Of a DNA stretch of 64,000 nt, positions 17,390 to 26,635 are shown piece after piece. The stretch covers positions 1-64,000 of the forward strand of contig NZ_FPAG01000011.1 in NCBI RefSeq assembly GCF_900116365.1. Direction: 5' to 3'. A model generated the notes under the pieces. It saw only the letters and a list, made by a program, of their open reading frames with translations. It did not search any database and had not been told where the DNA came from. Each line of letters begins with the position of its first letter. Position 1 is the stretch's first letter. The position numbers and the translations under genes were made by a program. Origin of the DNA: Zhouia amylolytica (lineage in GTDB: Bacteria; Bacteroidota; Bacteroidia; Flavobacteriales; Flavobacteriaceae).

Positions 17390-18487
17390 ATGGCACGTCA
17401 AAAAAGAAATTTTACACATTTATTAAAGCATTCGATGTTTGTGTTGGCAAGTGGTTTTGTATTGACTGCTTGTGCCCAATCAGCCTCCAAAGCTCCAAGG
17501 AGCTATGTAGCCCATAAGACAACTGAAAATATAGTGGTAGATGGGAAAGCAGATGAGGAATCTTGGGAAAAAGCTCCGTGGAGTGATAACTTCATCGATA
17601 TTGAAGGGGTGAAAACACCCACCTATAAGACCAATATGAAAATGCTTTGGGATGATGAATATTTATATTTCTTTGCCGATTTAGAGGAGCCTCATGTTTG
17701 GGGTACGCTAAAACAACGCGACACAGTAATATTTTACAACAACGACTTCGAAATTTTTATTGATCCGGATGGAGATACCCATAACTATATGGAATTCGAA
17801 ATGAATGCGCTCAATACAATTTGGGATTTATTATTGGTAAAACCTTATCGCGAACATTCACTAGTGCTCGATAGTTGGGATATTCAAGGCATAAAAACGG
17901 CGGTACATGTGAACGGTACGCTGAATAATCCAAATGATAAAGATTCTGGATGGAGTGTTGAAATTGCGATGCCATGGAAAGTCCTGACTGAGGCTAATTC
18001 GCATGGAAAAATTCCTGAAGATGAATTCTGGAGAATCAACTTTTCGAGGGTAAACTGGGATTTTGAATTGGTAGATGGAAGGTATCAGCGTAAAAAAGAT
18101 GAAAGCGGAAAGTATTTACCGGAGTATAACTGGGTATGGTCTCCGCAAGGAGTTATTAATATGCACGAACCGGAACACTGGGGTTATGTGTATTTTACTT
18201 CCAAAGGAGTAGATGAAAAGGTAACCTTTGAAATACCGGAAGATGAAGCTATTAAATGGCAGTTGTATGCATTGTATAGAAAACAAAAAGCTTTCAAAAA
18301 TAAAAATGGTAAATGGGCAGCCTCTATGGATGAGCTGGCTCAGGAGCCGATAAAAGTAAAAGGGAAAGAAATTCAGCCTTCTATAGAATTACATGAGCAG
18401 GGTTGGAACATCAAAGTGGAAAGTCCTTTTACGAATCAGGTTTTAATCATAAAAGAAGACGGAGATTTTTTAAAAAGTAAAAACTAA
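17390..18487 (+). CDS. CBM9-like carbohydrate-binding lipoprotein
   Basis: A 365-residue protein with lipobox LTAC (Cys 28). Most of the rest resembles CBM9-like modules: VDGKADEESWEKAPWSDNF, then a WDDEYLYFFADLEEPHVWGT segment, NNDFEIFIDPDGD and the late WRINFSRVNWD. Such proteins bind glycans or occur beside PUL enzymes; no catalytic residues are evident. It starts one base after the GH130 stop, so it belongs to the same transcript. Probably a periplasmic or surface glycan-binding helper. Confidence 0.8.
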   Translation: MARQKRNFTHLLKHSMFVLASGFVLTACAQSASKAPRSYVAHKTTENIVVDGKADEESWEKAPWSDNFIDIEGVKTPTYKTNMKMLWDDEYLYFFADLEEPHVWGTLKQRDTVIFYNNDFEIFIDPDGDTHNYMEFEMNALNTIWDLLLVKPYREHSLVLDSWDIQGIKTAVHVNGTLNNPNDKDSGWSVEIAMPWKVLTEANSHGKIPEDEFWRINFSRVNWDFELVDGRYQRKKDESGKYLPEYNWVWSPQGVINMHEPEHWGYVYFTSKGVDEKVTFEIPEDEAIKWQLYALYRKQKAFKNKNGKWAASMDELAQEPIKVKGKEIQPSIELHEQGWNIKVESPFTNQVLIIKEDGDFLKSKN

Positions 18488-18580
18488 AAATTGAATTTGA
18501 ATGCTGGTGTAGAAAGTTAAATGAGGGTGAAGGAAGGATTCGGTTAGCAGACTTAATTATATTTAGAGAAAAGATTAGAA

Positions 18581-19747
18581 ATGTTACAACCAGTTTTAAT
18601 AAATAGAATAAATAAGCTGATAAAATCGGGTGTCTTCTTTTTTGTCAGTCTGATGCTCTTTGCTTGTTCAGATACTAAAGGAGAGGAGACGAAGGACAAA
18701 AACAACCCTATGAAGGTTATTGGTTATGTAGCGGGTTATGAAGATTTTGATCCGGCACAAGTTGATGTAACCAAATTAACTCATGTTAATTATGCATTTG
18801 CAAATATCGTCGATGGCGGTGTGCAATTCGAGCTGGAGACTGATGCTGCGAAAATTGCCAGCTTAATGTCGCTTAAAAAGAATAATCCCGAATTGAAAAT
18901 ACTTTATTCTGTTGGTGGCTGGGTGTGGTCTAATGAATTTTCACATGTTGCAGCTTCAGAAACGGCTAGAAAAAAGTTTGCCAATAGTTGCGTGCAACTT
19001 ATGAAAAAGCATGGTTTTGACGGGGTGGACCTGGATTGGGAGTATCCTGGTCAGCGTGGTGAGGATAATGCCTTTCGCCCATCAGACAAAGAAAATTTTA
19101 CCTTGTTACTGCAAACAATTCGTGAAGCTCTAACCGAGCAGGGAGAAAAAGATAATGAACATTACTTGTTGACTATTGCCACAGGCGCAGATCAGGCGTA
19201 TATAGATCATACCGATTTAGGAAAGGCACAGGAATACCTCGATTTTATCAATATCATGTGTTACGATTTTTATCATGGGTGGCATTACCAAACCGGCCAT
19301 CATGCCAACTTATACCCTTCAGATAGAGAAAAGTTTGGAGGTAATAGCGCTACAGAAGCTGTTGCAAGACATTTAAAGGCAGGGGTTCCTTCTAATAAGT
19401 TAATCATGGGGATTCCTTTTTATGGCAGACAATGGGAAAAGGTGACACCAAAAAACAATGGCCTCTATCAATCGGCCATGTCAACGGGGGTTATTGTATC
19501 TTATAAAGACATTGTGGAAAAGCTTAAATCAGGAAAATACAAAAAGCTATACGATGGATCAGCGAAAGCTGCTTACCTGTGGAATGAGGAAGACAGCGTT
19601 TTTATTTCCTGGGAAACTCCCAAAGAAGTTGAAATGAAAGCTAAGTATATTAAAGAGAACGGACTTGGAGGCGCTATGTTTTGGGAATATAGCCTGGATA
19701 AAGAGCAGGAACTGTTGAATGTGCTTTTTAAAAGTTTGCATAATTGA
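18581..19747 (+). CDS. GH18 chitinase/endo-beta-N-acetylglucosaminidase lipoprotein
   Basis: A 388-residue GH18 TIM barrel with lipobox LFAC (Cys 29). The catalytic motif DGVDLDWE runs from D147 to E154, E154 being the acid. SVGGW at 110-114 and IMCYDFYHGW are the other family motifs, and GIPFYGRQWEKV suggests a chitinase-type insertion domain. In this locus it may cut the chitobiose core of N-glycans like endo-beta-N-acetylglucosaminidases, but its architecture is equally that of a chitinase. A 93-bp gap precedes it with no clear promoter. Confidence 0.88.
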   Translation: MLQPVLINRINKLIKSGVFFFVSLMLFACSDTKGEETKDKNNPMKVIGYVAGYEDFDPAQVDVTKLTHVNYAFANIVDGGVQFELETDAAKIASLMSLKKNNPELKILYSVGGWVWSNEFSHVAASETARKKFANSCVQLMKKHGFDGVDLDWEYPGQRGEDNAFRPSDKENFTLLLQTIREALTEQGEKDNEHYLLTIATGADQAYIDHTDLGKAQEYLDFINIMCYDFYHGWHYQTGHHANLYPSDREKFGGNSATEAVARHLKAGVPSNKLIMGIPFYGRQWEKVTPKNNGLYQSAMSTGVIVSYKDIVEKLKSGKYKKLYDGSAKAAYLWNEEDSVFISWETPKEVEMKAKYIKENGLGGAMFWEYSLDKEQELLNVLFKSLHN

Positions 19748-19774
19748 TTGAAGAATTAACTTAAAACTATATAA

Positions 19775-20884
19775 ATGAAAACTAAATATTTACTGTTATT
19801 ATTAGTCATTTTTGCCTCATGTGGTCAAAAAGAACAAAAAACTGAAGCAGAAGTTGCCGCTGCAATTACTCCGGCTGAGGTGAACGAAAGTTCATTTAAG
19901 TATTGGACCTGGATTACAGCGAATGCTAAAAGAACAGACGATTCATTTACCGAAGAATTTAAAAAATACAAAAGCAACGGGATCGATGCCGTTTTAATTA
20001 ATACCAATACCGATCCTGAATTGTTAGGTCGTTTAACTCCACTTGCTAAAAAGGAAGGTTTAGAAGTTCATGCCTGGATTATGGCAATGAACAGACCTGG
20101 AGATACAGTTGCCTTAAAGCATCCTGATTGGTATGCAGTAAGCAGAGATGGAAAATCTTGTCACGATACCCGTCCTTATGTGGATTACTATCAATGGATG
20201 TGTCCTACCAGAAAAGAATCAAGAGGACACGTGTTGAGTTTGGTGGAAGGACTTTCTAAAGTAGAAGGAGTTGCGAGTGTACATTTAGATTACATCCGAC
20301 TACCGGATATCTTTTTGCCGATAGGATTATTGCCAAAATACAACCTCAAGCAAGAAGAGGAATTACCGGAATTTGATTTTTGCTATTGCGATGTTTGTGT
20401 GGCTGAATTTGAAAAGATTCACCATAAAAATCCAAGAGATTTCGAAAATCCGGCTATTGATATGGAATGGAAACAATTTCGTTTAAATAAAATTAAAGCT
20501 GTTGTTGATGATGCCTATGAAATTGCTCATAATAATGGTAAAATTTTAACAGCAGCGGTATTTCCTTATCCTGAAATGGCAGATCATATGGTTCGTCAGC
20601 GTTGGGATAAATGGAATATAGACATGGTACTTCCGATGATCTATAACAACTTTTACAATGAAGAAGTTGATTGGATTGGGTATGCTACCGGTCAGGGAGT
20701 AAAAGACCTGGAAGGAAAAGGAGTAGAATTACACACCGGAGTATTTGTGCCAACCATGTCGGCAGATGAAGTAACTGAAGCCATTAAGTTAGCCAAAGAA
20801 AATGGAGCAAAAGGAATTTCTTTCTTCGACGGCCCGGCTATTACAGATGAACAATTAGCAGCTATAAAAGCTTCAAAAGAATAA
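19775..20884 (+). CDS. GHL10-like putative glycoside hydrolase lipoprotein
   Basis: A 369-residue lipoprotein (Cys 16 in FASC). It has a TIM-barrel pattern resembling GHL10/DUF4015-type enzymes: WTWITANAKR, SNGIDAVLINTNTDPE, VHAWIMAMNRPGD, a catalytic-looking HLDYIRLPD, and DMVLPMIYNNFYNEEVDWIG. Two CxxC-like cysteines (CYCDVC) lie mid-protein. The family is poorly characterised; a hydrolytic role on the glycan is inferred from context. The next GH92 gene starts 13 bp downstream. Confidence 0.7.
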   Translation: MKTKYLLLLLVIFASCGQKEQKTEAEVAAAITPAEVNESSFKYWTWITANAKRTDDSFTEEFKKYKSNGIDAVLINTNTDPELLGRLTPLAKKEGLEVHAWIMAMNRPGDTVALKHPDWYAVSRDGKSCHDTRPYVDYYQWMCPTRKESRGHVLSLVEGLSKVEGVASVHLDYIRLPDIFLPIGLLPKYNLKQEEELPEFDFCYCDVCVAEFEKIHHKNPRDFENPAIDMEWKQFRLNKIKAVVDDAYEIAHNNGKILTAAVFPYPEMADHMVRQRWDKWNIDMVLPMIYNNFYNEEVDWIGYATGQGVKDLEGKGVELHTGVFVPTMSADEVTEAIKLAKENGAKGISFFDGPAITDEQLAAIKASKE

Positions 20885-20897
20885 CGCATATTATATA

Positions 20898-23147
20898 ATG
20901 AACCTAAGGTATATTTACATCGTTTTATTGATTTTGATTGGTTGTAAGGAAAAACAAGAAACAACCGTGATAAAACCTAACCCTAACCTGACAGACTTTG
21001 TAAATACCTTTATAGGCACCGATGGGCCGGGAAATACGTATCCCGGTGCTACGGTGCCTTTTGGTATGGTGCAGTTAAGTCCGGATATAGGGATTCCCGG
21101 ATGGGATCGAATTGCCGGATATTATTATCAGGATTCTATTATTTCAGGCTTTTCTCATATGCACCTTACCGGTACCGGAGCGGGCGATTTGTACGATATT
21201 CTTGTAATGCCGACAAACAGCAGGTTTTCTGAAAGAATTAAAGAGAATAATTTTAAGCCGTTCTCTGCCTTCAGTCACGACCGTGAAAGTGCCAGTCCCG
21301 GCTATTACACGGTAGATCTTTTAGACTATGGGATTAAAGCAGAATTGACAGCTACCAAACATACCGGAATACATCAATATACTTTTCCTCAGGATGAAAA
21401 CAGCCAAATCCATATCGATTTGGGCTATGCAATGAATTGGGATCGACCAACCGACACATACATCAAAGTAGTCGATGAGCATACTATTGAAGGCTATAGG
21501 AAATCAACCGGTTGGGCCAAAGATCAACGCGTATATTTCGTAATGGAGTTCTCTAAGGATTTTGATTCTTATGAACTCTATAACGATAGTGTAAAGGTCG
21601 CCTCACCAACCAAAGGGACTGATACCAGAATTGTGGTTAACTATAGTACCTCGAATGATGAAAAAATAGTAGTAAAGACAGGTGTTTCTTCTGCGAACCT
21701 GGAAGGAGCTTATAAATCCATTCAAACCGAAGCCCCTCATTTTAATTTTAATGATTATAAAGAAAAGGCGAGAAATGAGTGGCAAAAAGAATTACAAAAA
21801 GTAGTTATTGAAACAGATGATCTGGATGAAAAAACTATTTTTTATACCATGATGTATCAATCAATGTTGGCTCCAACATTGTTGAGTGATCTTAACGGTA
21901 ATTGTAAAGGCGCTAATGATACCATCATGAAAGCAGAAGGGTTTCAACGGTATGACACGTTCTCACTTTGGGATACCTTCAGAGCCGCACACCCGCTTTA
22001 TACGATTATTCAGCCGGAAAGAGTTCCGGATTTTATAAAATCACTACTCGCGCATTATAAGGAAACAGGAACACTGCCGGTTTGGTCGATGCAGGGGAAT
22101 GAAACCAATATGATGATCGGCTACCATGCTGTCCCTGTAATTGTAGATGCCTATTTTAAAGGGTTTAACTTCGATGCTGAATTAGCATATGAAGCCTGTA
22201 AAAAAAGTGCAATGGTCGACGAAAGACAGATTGATCAATACAAAGAATTGGGCTATGTTCCTGTCGATGAGCACCACGAGAACTGGTCAGTGTCTAAAAC
22301 AGTAGAATACGCCTATGACGATTGGTGTATTGCTATGTTTGCAAAAGCCTTAAACAAAGAAGATGATTATCAATATTTCTTAGAGCGTTCGGAGAATTGG
22401 AAAAACTTACATGACGATCAGACCACATTCCTAAGGCCAAAAAATAAACTAGGTGATTTTATCACCCCCTTTGTTGCCAAAGATTATTCCCCATATTACT
22501 GTGAAAGTAATGCATGGCATTATTACTGGTTCGTGCCACAGGATGTTGAAGGTTTGATACAGAAAACCGGTGGAACGGAGCGATTTAATCAAAAGTTAGA
22601 TTCGATGTTTACTTACGAACCGGCTCCGGATGATAAATTACCGATCTTTAGTACAGGGATGATCGGTCAGTATGCACATGGGAATGAACCAAGTCACCAT
22701 GTGGCATATTTATACAACCACATTGGGAAGCCTTCTGAAACTCAAAAGAGGGTAAGGCAGATATTGGAAACACAATATAAGAATGAGCCTGATGGTCATT
22801 GTGGAAATGAAGACTGCGGTCAAATGTCTTCCTGGTATATATTCAGTTCACTGGGATTCTATCCTGTCAATCCGGCCCAGGGAGTGTATGCTATAGGGAC
22901 ACCTATGTTTAAAGAGGCAACAATTCAACTGCCGGAAGAAAAGGCATTTACCATAAAGGCCATTAATTTAGATAAAGAACATAAATACGTTAAAAGTATA
23001 TCGCTTAACGGAAATAAAATAAACAGACTGTATATTACTCATAAGGAAATTATGGATGGCGGATCGTTGATTTTTGAAATGACGGATGTTCCGACAGATG
23101 ATTCCTTTAAAACAGCTGAGTTACCATTGACTAATAAAATATACTAA
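20898..23147 (+). CDS. GH92 alpha-mannosidase, lipoprotein (copy 2)
   Basis: A 749-residue GH92 enzyme with lipobox LIGC (Cys 16). It is close to copy 1: NTFIGTDGPGNTYPGATVPF, GFSHMHLTGTGAGDLYDIL, LWDTFRAAHP, GNETNMMIGYHAVPV, ESNAWHYYWFVPQ, HGNEPSHHVAYLYN and GNEDCGQMSSWY. The same GNEPSHH segment suggests a similar leaving-group subsite. It probably removes alpha-linked mannose from high-mannose N-glycans in the periplasm or at the surface. The glycosylasparaginase gene follows after one base. Confidence 0.95.
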   Translation: MNLRYIYIVLLILIGCKEKQETTVIKPNPNLTDFVNTFIGTDGPGNTYPGATVPFGMVQLSPDIGIPGWDRIAGYYYQDSIISGFSHMHLTGTGAGDLYDILVMPTNSRFSERIKENNFKPFSAFSHDRESASPGYYTVDLLDYGIKAELTATKHTGIHQYTFPQDENSQIHIDLGYAMNWDRPTDTYIKVVDEHTIEGYRKSTGWAKDQRVYFVMEFSKDFDSYELYNDSVKVASPTKGTDTRIVVNYSTSNDEKIVVKTGVSSANLEGAYKSIQTEAPHFNFNDYKEKARNEWQKELQKVVIETDDLDEKTIFYTMMYQSMLAPTLLSDLNGNCKGANDTIMKAEGFQRYDTFSLWDTFRAAHPLYTIIQPERVPDFIKSLLAHYKETGTLPVWSMQGNETNMMIGYHAVPVIVDAYFKGFNFDAELAYEACKKSAMVDERQIDQYKELGYVPVDEHHENWSVSKTVEYAYDDWCIAMFAKALNKEDDYQYFLERSENWKNLHDDQTTFLRPKNKLGDFITPFVAKDYSPYYCESNAWHYYWFVPQDVEGLIQKTGGTERFNQKLDSMFTYEPAPDDKLPIFSTGMIGQYAHGNEPSHHVAYLYNHIGKPSETQKRVRQILETQYKNEPDGHCGNEDCGQMSSWYIFSSLGFYPVNPAQGVYAIGTPMFKEATIQLPEEKAFTIKAINLDKEHKYVKSISLNGNKINRLYITHKEIMDGGSLIFEMTDVPTDDSFKTAELPLTNKIY

Positions 23148-23148
23148 G

Positions 23149-24153
23149 ATGATTAACAGGAGAAAATTCATTACAAATGCAGCCTTAAGTACAGCTGCTA
23201 TTGGAACATTAAGTGCTTGTGTAGATAATGGATATCCGGGTACTGCAAAAAAAGATAATTCACCTAAAAAGGTTAAAAAGCCCGTTATTATTTCAACATG
23301 GAACCATGGGATGCCTGCAAATGAAGAGGCCTGGAAAATTCTTGGAAAAGGAGGATCTGCTTTGGATGCTGTGGAGGCAGGTGTTAAAACAGCAGAGGCA
23401 AACCCTGATGAGATGAGTGTAGGATATGGAGGTTTACCAGATAGAGAAGGTAAGGTTACCCTTGATGCCTGTATTATGGATCATAATAGCAGAGCAGGAT
23501 CTGTAGCTTTTCTTCAGGATATCATGCATCCTGTTTCTGTGGCCCGAAAAGTAATGGAAGAGACACCACATGTTATGTTGGTGGGAGAGGGAGCTAAACA
23601 ATTTGCATTAGAGCAAGGTTTTAAAGAACAGGACCTGCTTACTGAAAAAGCAAAAAAGGCCTATGAGAATTGGTTGAAAAAATCAGAGTATAAGCCGGTT
23701 ATAAATATTGAAAACCACGATACCATCAGTTCCTTGGCACTCGATGAAAACGGAAATCTTTCCGGAGCTTGTACCACCAGTGGAGCTGCCTGGAAAATGC
23801 ACGGACGCGTTGGCGATTCACCAATTATCGGAGCCGGATTGTTTTTAGATAATGAAGTTGGTGGTGCTGCAGCGACCGGACTCGGGGAGGCTGTGATTAG
23901 AACAGCAGGAAGTGCTATGGTAGTCGAATTGATGCGTCAGGGGAAATCACCGGCGGAAGCGTGTAAGGAGATTGTAGAACGCATTTATAATTTACACCGT
24001 AATCAGCCTGAATTTGATTATCTGCAAGTTGGTTTTATAGCACTGAATAAGCATGGGGAATATGGCGGTTATTGCCTGCGTAAAGGGTTCAATTATGCCG
24101 TTTATGACAAGGAAGAAGGTAGCCGATTAATAGATGCGGAATTTAAGATCTAA
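23149..24153 (+). CDS. N4-(beta-N-acetylglucosaminyl)-L-asparaginase
   Basis: A 334-residue Ntn-hydrolase precursor that hydrolyses the GlcNAc-Asn bond left after N-glycan and protein breakdown. The N-terminus has twin arginines (NRRKFITNAALS) and a lipobox LSAC (Cys 24), so it is probably a Tat-exported lipoprotein. The autocleavage site is HDTI with D191-T192; Thr192 becomes the nucleophile of the beta subunit, as in the Elizabethkingia enzyme. GVGDSPIIGAG-like and GEAVIRTAGS motifs of the substrate pocket are present. It is the strongest single clue that the locus targets N-glycoproteins. Confidence 0.93.
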   Translation: MINRRKFITNAALSTAAIGTLSACVDNGYPGTAKKDNSPKKVKKPVIISTWNHGMPANEEAWKILGKGGSALDAVEAGVKTAEANPDEMSVGYGGLPDREGKVTLDACIMDHNSRAGSVAFLQDIMHPVSVARKVMEETPHVMLVGEGAKQFALEQGFKEQDLLTEKAKKAYENWLKKSEYKPVINIENHDTISSLALDENGNLSGACTTSGAAWKMHGRVGDSPIIGAGLFLDNEVGGAAATGLGEAVIRTAGSAMVVELMRQGKSPAEACKEIVERIYNLHRNQPEFDYLQVGFIALNKHGEYGGYCLRKGFNYAVYDKEEGSRLIDAEFKI

Positions 24154-24180
24154 AACTTTACAATCAGGGCTTTAACTGTG

Positions 24181-24210
24181 TTATTGGTCGAAATATTTTT
24201 TACCTTTAAC
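24181..24210 (+). promoter_or_regulatory. Copy of the locus GTCGAAA element
   Basis: GTCGAAA at 24187-24193 and TTTAAC at 24205-24210, in the 90-bp gap before the cytochrome/DUF1553 gene. The spacing between the blocks is 11 bp rather than the 13 bp seen before the susC genes, and TTA replaces the leading TTG. It probably marks a separate promoter for the 24244-36677 gene run. Confidence 0.5.
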
Positions 24211-24243
24211 GATATGCAACTATTTTTTACTTAAAATAAATTT

Positions 24244-26631
24244 ATGACCACCAAAAAACACTTACCAAAAAAATGGAAATCACTATGGTTCTTTATAGTG
24301 CCATTTCTCTTTTTGTTTTTGTTTAAGATGTTTTTAAACAGGCCTTCCGAAAGAGATTTAAAGGTTATTAAATCTGATGAACATAATGGTTCAGAGGGGG
24401 GCGCAGCAGTTGGTGATGTTGGTTTACCTGATGTTATAGATTACAGCTTACACGTAAAACCTATTTTGTCTGATAAATGCTATGCTTGTCATGGGCCGGA
24501 TGGTGGAACGCGTGAAGCTGATTTTAGAATAGACACAAAAGAAGGAGCCTATGCAGCCTTAAAGGATGATGCGCATGCATTTGCCATTGTTCCTGGTGAT
24601 TTCGAAAATAGTATTGCCATGAAACGCATTTTTTCGGAAGACCCTAAAACGCAAATGCCACCTCCTGAATCGAATCTTAAACTATCCGGTAATGAAAAAC
24701 AAGTGCTTAAAAAATGGATTGAGCAAGGTGCGGTTTGGAGCGATCATTGGGCTTTTGTTAAACCTAAGAAAAAAGAGGTGCCAGGGGTTGGCAACACATC
24801 CTGGCCCAAAAATGAAATAGATTATTTTATCCTGGCAAAAATAGAGTCCGAAGGATTGTCTCCATCGGAAAAAGCCGATAAAGAAACCCTGTTGAGAAGA
24901 GTTTATTTGGATTTGACCGGATTGCCTCCAAGTTTAGAAGATATCGATGAATTTTTAAGTGACCAAAGTAGTGATGCCTATGAAAAGGTAGTGGACAAAC
25001 TACTGGCTTCTGATGCCTATGGAGAACGAATGGCTTCCGGCTGGATGGATATAGCCCGCTATGCCGATAGTCATGGGTATCAGGACGATTTAGAACGCGT
25101 CATGTGGCCTTGGCGAGATTGGGTGATTCATGCGTTTAACGAAAATTTGCCTTATGATAAATTTATCAAATGGCAATTGGCAGGAGATCTTATGCCAAAT
25201 GCTTCTATGGAGCAGATTGTGGCCTCCGGATTTAATAGAAATCATAAAATAACACAAGAGGGAGGAGTTATCGATGAAGAATATCGCGTTGAGTATGTAG
25301 TTGACAGGACCAGTACTACTTCAAAGGCTCTAATGGGGCTTACCATGGAATGTGCCCGTTGTCATGATCATAAATACGATCCGCTTTCGCAGGAAGAGTT
25401 TTACGGCATGTACACCTTTTTTAATCAACTTGATGAAAAAGGTAGAATTGAATATAATGAGACTCCGGCCCCTTTCATTACCCTTACGGATGAAGAGGTA
25501 AACGATAACTTGTCGTTCATTCAAATGCCTGATTCTGTCAATAAGATTGACTTGATGGTTATGAAAGACGCACCGGGATTGCGAAAGACATACCTGCTCG
25601 AAAGAGGAGTGTATGATGCAAAGGGGAAGGAAGTTTCCTTTAATACCCCTGAAAGTGTTTTGGAATTCTCAGATAAATTTGAAAACAATAGATTGGGATT
25701 AGCTGAATGGTTTTTTGATGATGATAATCCATTAACTTCAAGAGTCTATGTAAACAGACTTTGGCAACATATGTTTGGTGTTGGGATTGTTGCTACTTCT
25801 GACGACTTTGGTAGTCAGGGAGCTTTGCCTACCCATCCGGAATTACTTGACTGGATGGCTGTATCTTTTAAAGACAGCGGATGGGATATTAAAGCAATGT
25901 TGAAAAAAATAGCCATGTCTGCTACCTATCAACAGTCATCTAAAATAACACCAAAACTTTTAAAAACAGATCCGGATAATATATTACTTGCCAGAGCACC
26001 ACGATATAAATTGCCTGCAGAAGTTATCAGAGATAACGTCTTGGCTACAAGTGGTCTCCTGGAAGAAAAAATTGGCGGACCTAGTGTTAAGCCATATCAG
26101 CCTCCGGGTTTGTGGGCAGAAACGACTTCCGGGGTTGGATTAACGAAGTATATACCCGATACAGGGAAAAGTCTTTACAGAAGAAGTTTGTATACTTTTT
26201 GGAAACGAACAGTGCCGCCACCATCAATGATAACTTTTGATGCTGCTACCAGGGATTTTTGTGAAGTAAAACGTCAAAAAACAAGTACGCCATTGCAGGC
26301 ATTAGTACTATTGAATGATCCGCAGGTTGTTGAGGCTTCGCGGGTGTTAGCAACCACGACCCTACAGAACGAAACCTTGTCCAGAGAAGAACGTATAAAA
26401 CATATATTTAGAAGCGTACTTTCAAGATATCCATCCCAGAAGGAGTTGGAAAACTGCATCTCTTATCTAGATGACATTGAAGAAGATGGTGATAACTCAG
26501 AAGAGGCTTTTGCGATCCTGGAAATAGGTGCCAGAGAAATTCCTGCTGATATTTCCAAGCATCAATTGAGAGCTTATACCTTACTGGCAAACATGATCTT
26601 TAACCTCGACGAAGCGGTAACCAAAATTTAA
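24244..26631 (+). CDS. Cytochrome c/DUF1549/DUF1553 protein (planctomycete type)
   Basis: A 795-residue protein with an N-terminal membrane anchor (about 14-30). A class I-like cytochrome c domain has heme motif CYACH (C79, C82, H83) and a possible distal Met in QMPPPES (M138). DUF1549 (about 185-395) includes a second CxxCH, CARCHDHKYDP (C370, C373, H374), and DUF1553 (about 480-760) includes TSRVYVNRLWQHMFG. This domain set is abundant in Planctomycetes and Verrucomicrobia and has no settled biochemical role. It begins a gene run with DUF1501, propeller and DUF2231 genes, all with gaps under 10 bp. A redox step on sugars is inference. Confidence 0.9.
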   Translation: MTTKKHLPKKWKSLWFFIVPFLFLFLFKMFLNRPSERDLKVIKSDEHNGSEGGAAVGDVGLPDVIDYSLHVKPILSDKCYACHGPDGGTREADFRIDTKEGAYAALKDDAHAFAIVPGDFENSIAMKRIFSEDPKTQMPPPESNLKLSGNEKQVLKKWIEQGAVWSDHWAFVKPKKKEVPGVGNTSWPKNEIDYFILAKIESEGLSPSEKADKETLLRRVYLDLTGLPPSLEDIDEFLSDQSSDAYEKVVDKLLASDAYGERMASGWMDIARYADSHGYQDDLERVMWPWRDWVIHAFNENLPYDKFIKWQLAGDLMPNASMEQIVASGFNRNHKITQEGGVIDEEYRVEYVVDRTSTTSKALMGLTMECARCHDHKYDPLSQEEFYGMYTFFNQLDEKGRIEYNETPAPFITLTDEEVNDNLSFIQMPDSVNKIDLMVMKDAPGLRKTYLLERGVYDAKGKEVSFNTPESVLEFSDKFENNRLGLAEWFFDDDNPLTSRVYVNRLWQHMFGVGIVATSDDFGSQGALPTHPELLDWMAVSFKDSGWDIKAMLKKIAMSATYQQSSKITPKLLKTDPDNILLARAPRYKLPAEVIRDNVLATSGLLEEKIGGPSVKPYQPPGLWAETTSGVGLTKYIPDTGKSLYRRSLYTFWKRTVPPPSMITFDAATRDFCEVKRQKTSTPLQALVLLNDPQVVEASRVLATTTLQNETLSREERIKHIFRSVLSRYPSQKELENCISYLDDIEEDGDNSEEAFAILEIGAREIPADISKHQLRAYTLLANMIFNLDEAVTKI

Positions 26632-26635
26632 GGCT

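Noticed and set aside
18581-19747. Locus read as a chitin-utilisation system because of GH18 and GH20
   Set aside because: Three GH92 mannosidases, GH130, a fucosidase and glycosylasparaginase do not fit chitin; N-glycans explain all of them. A side role on chitin oligosaccharides is not excluded.
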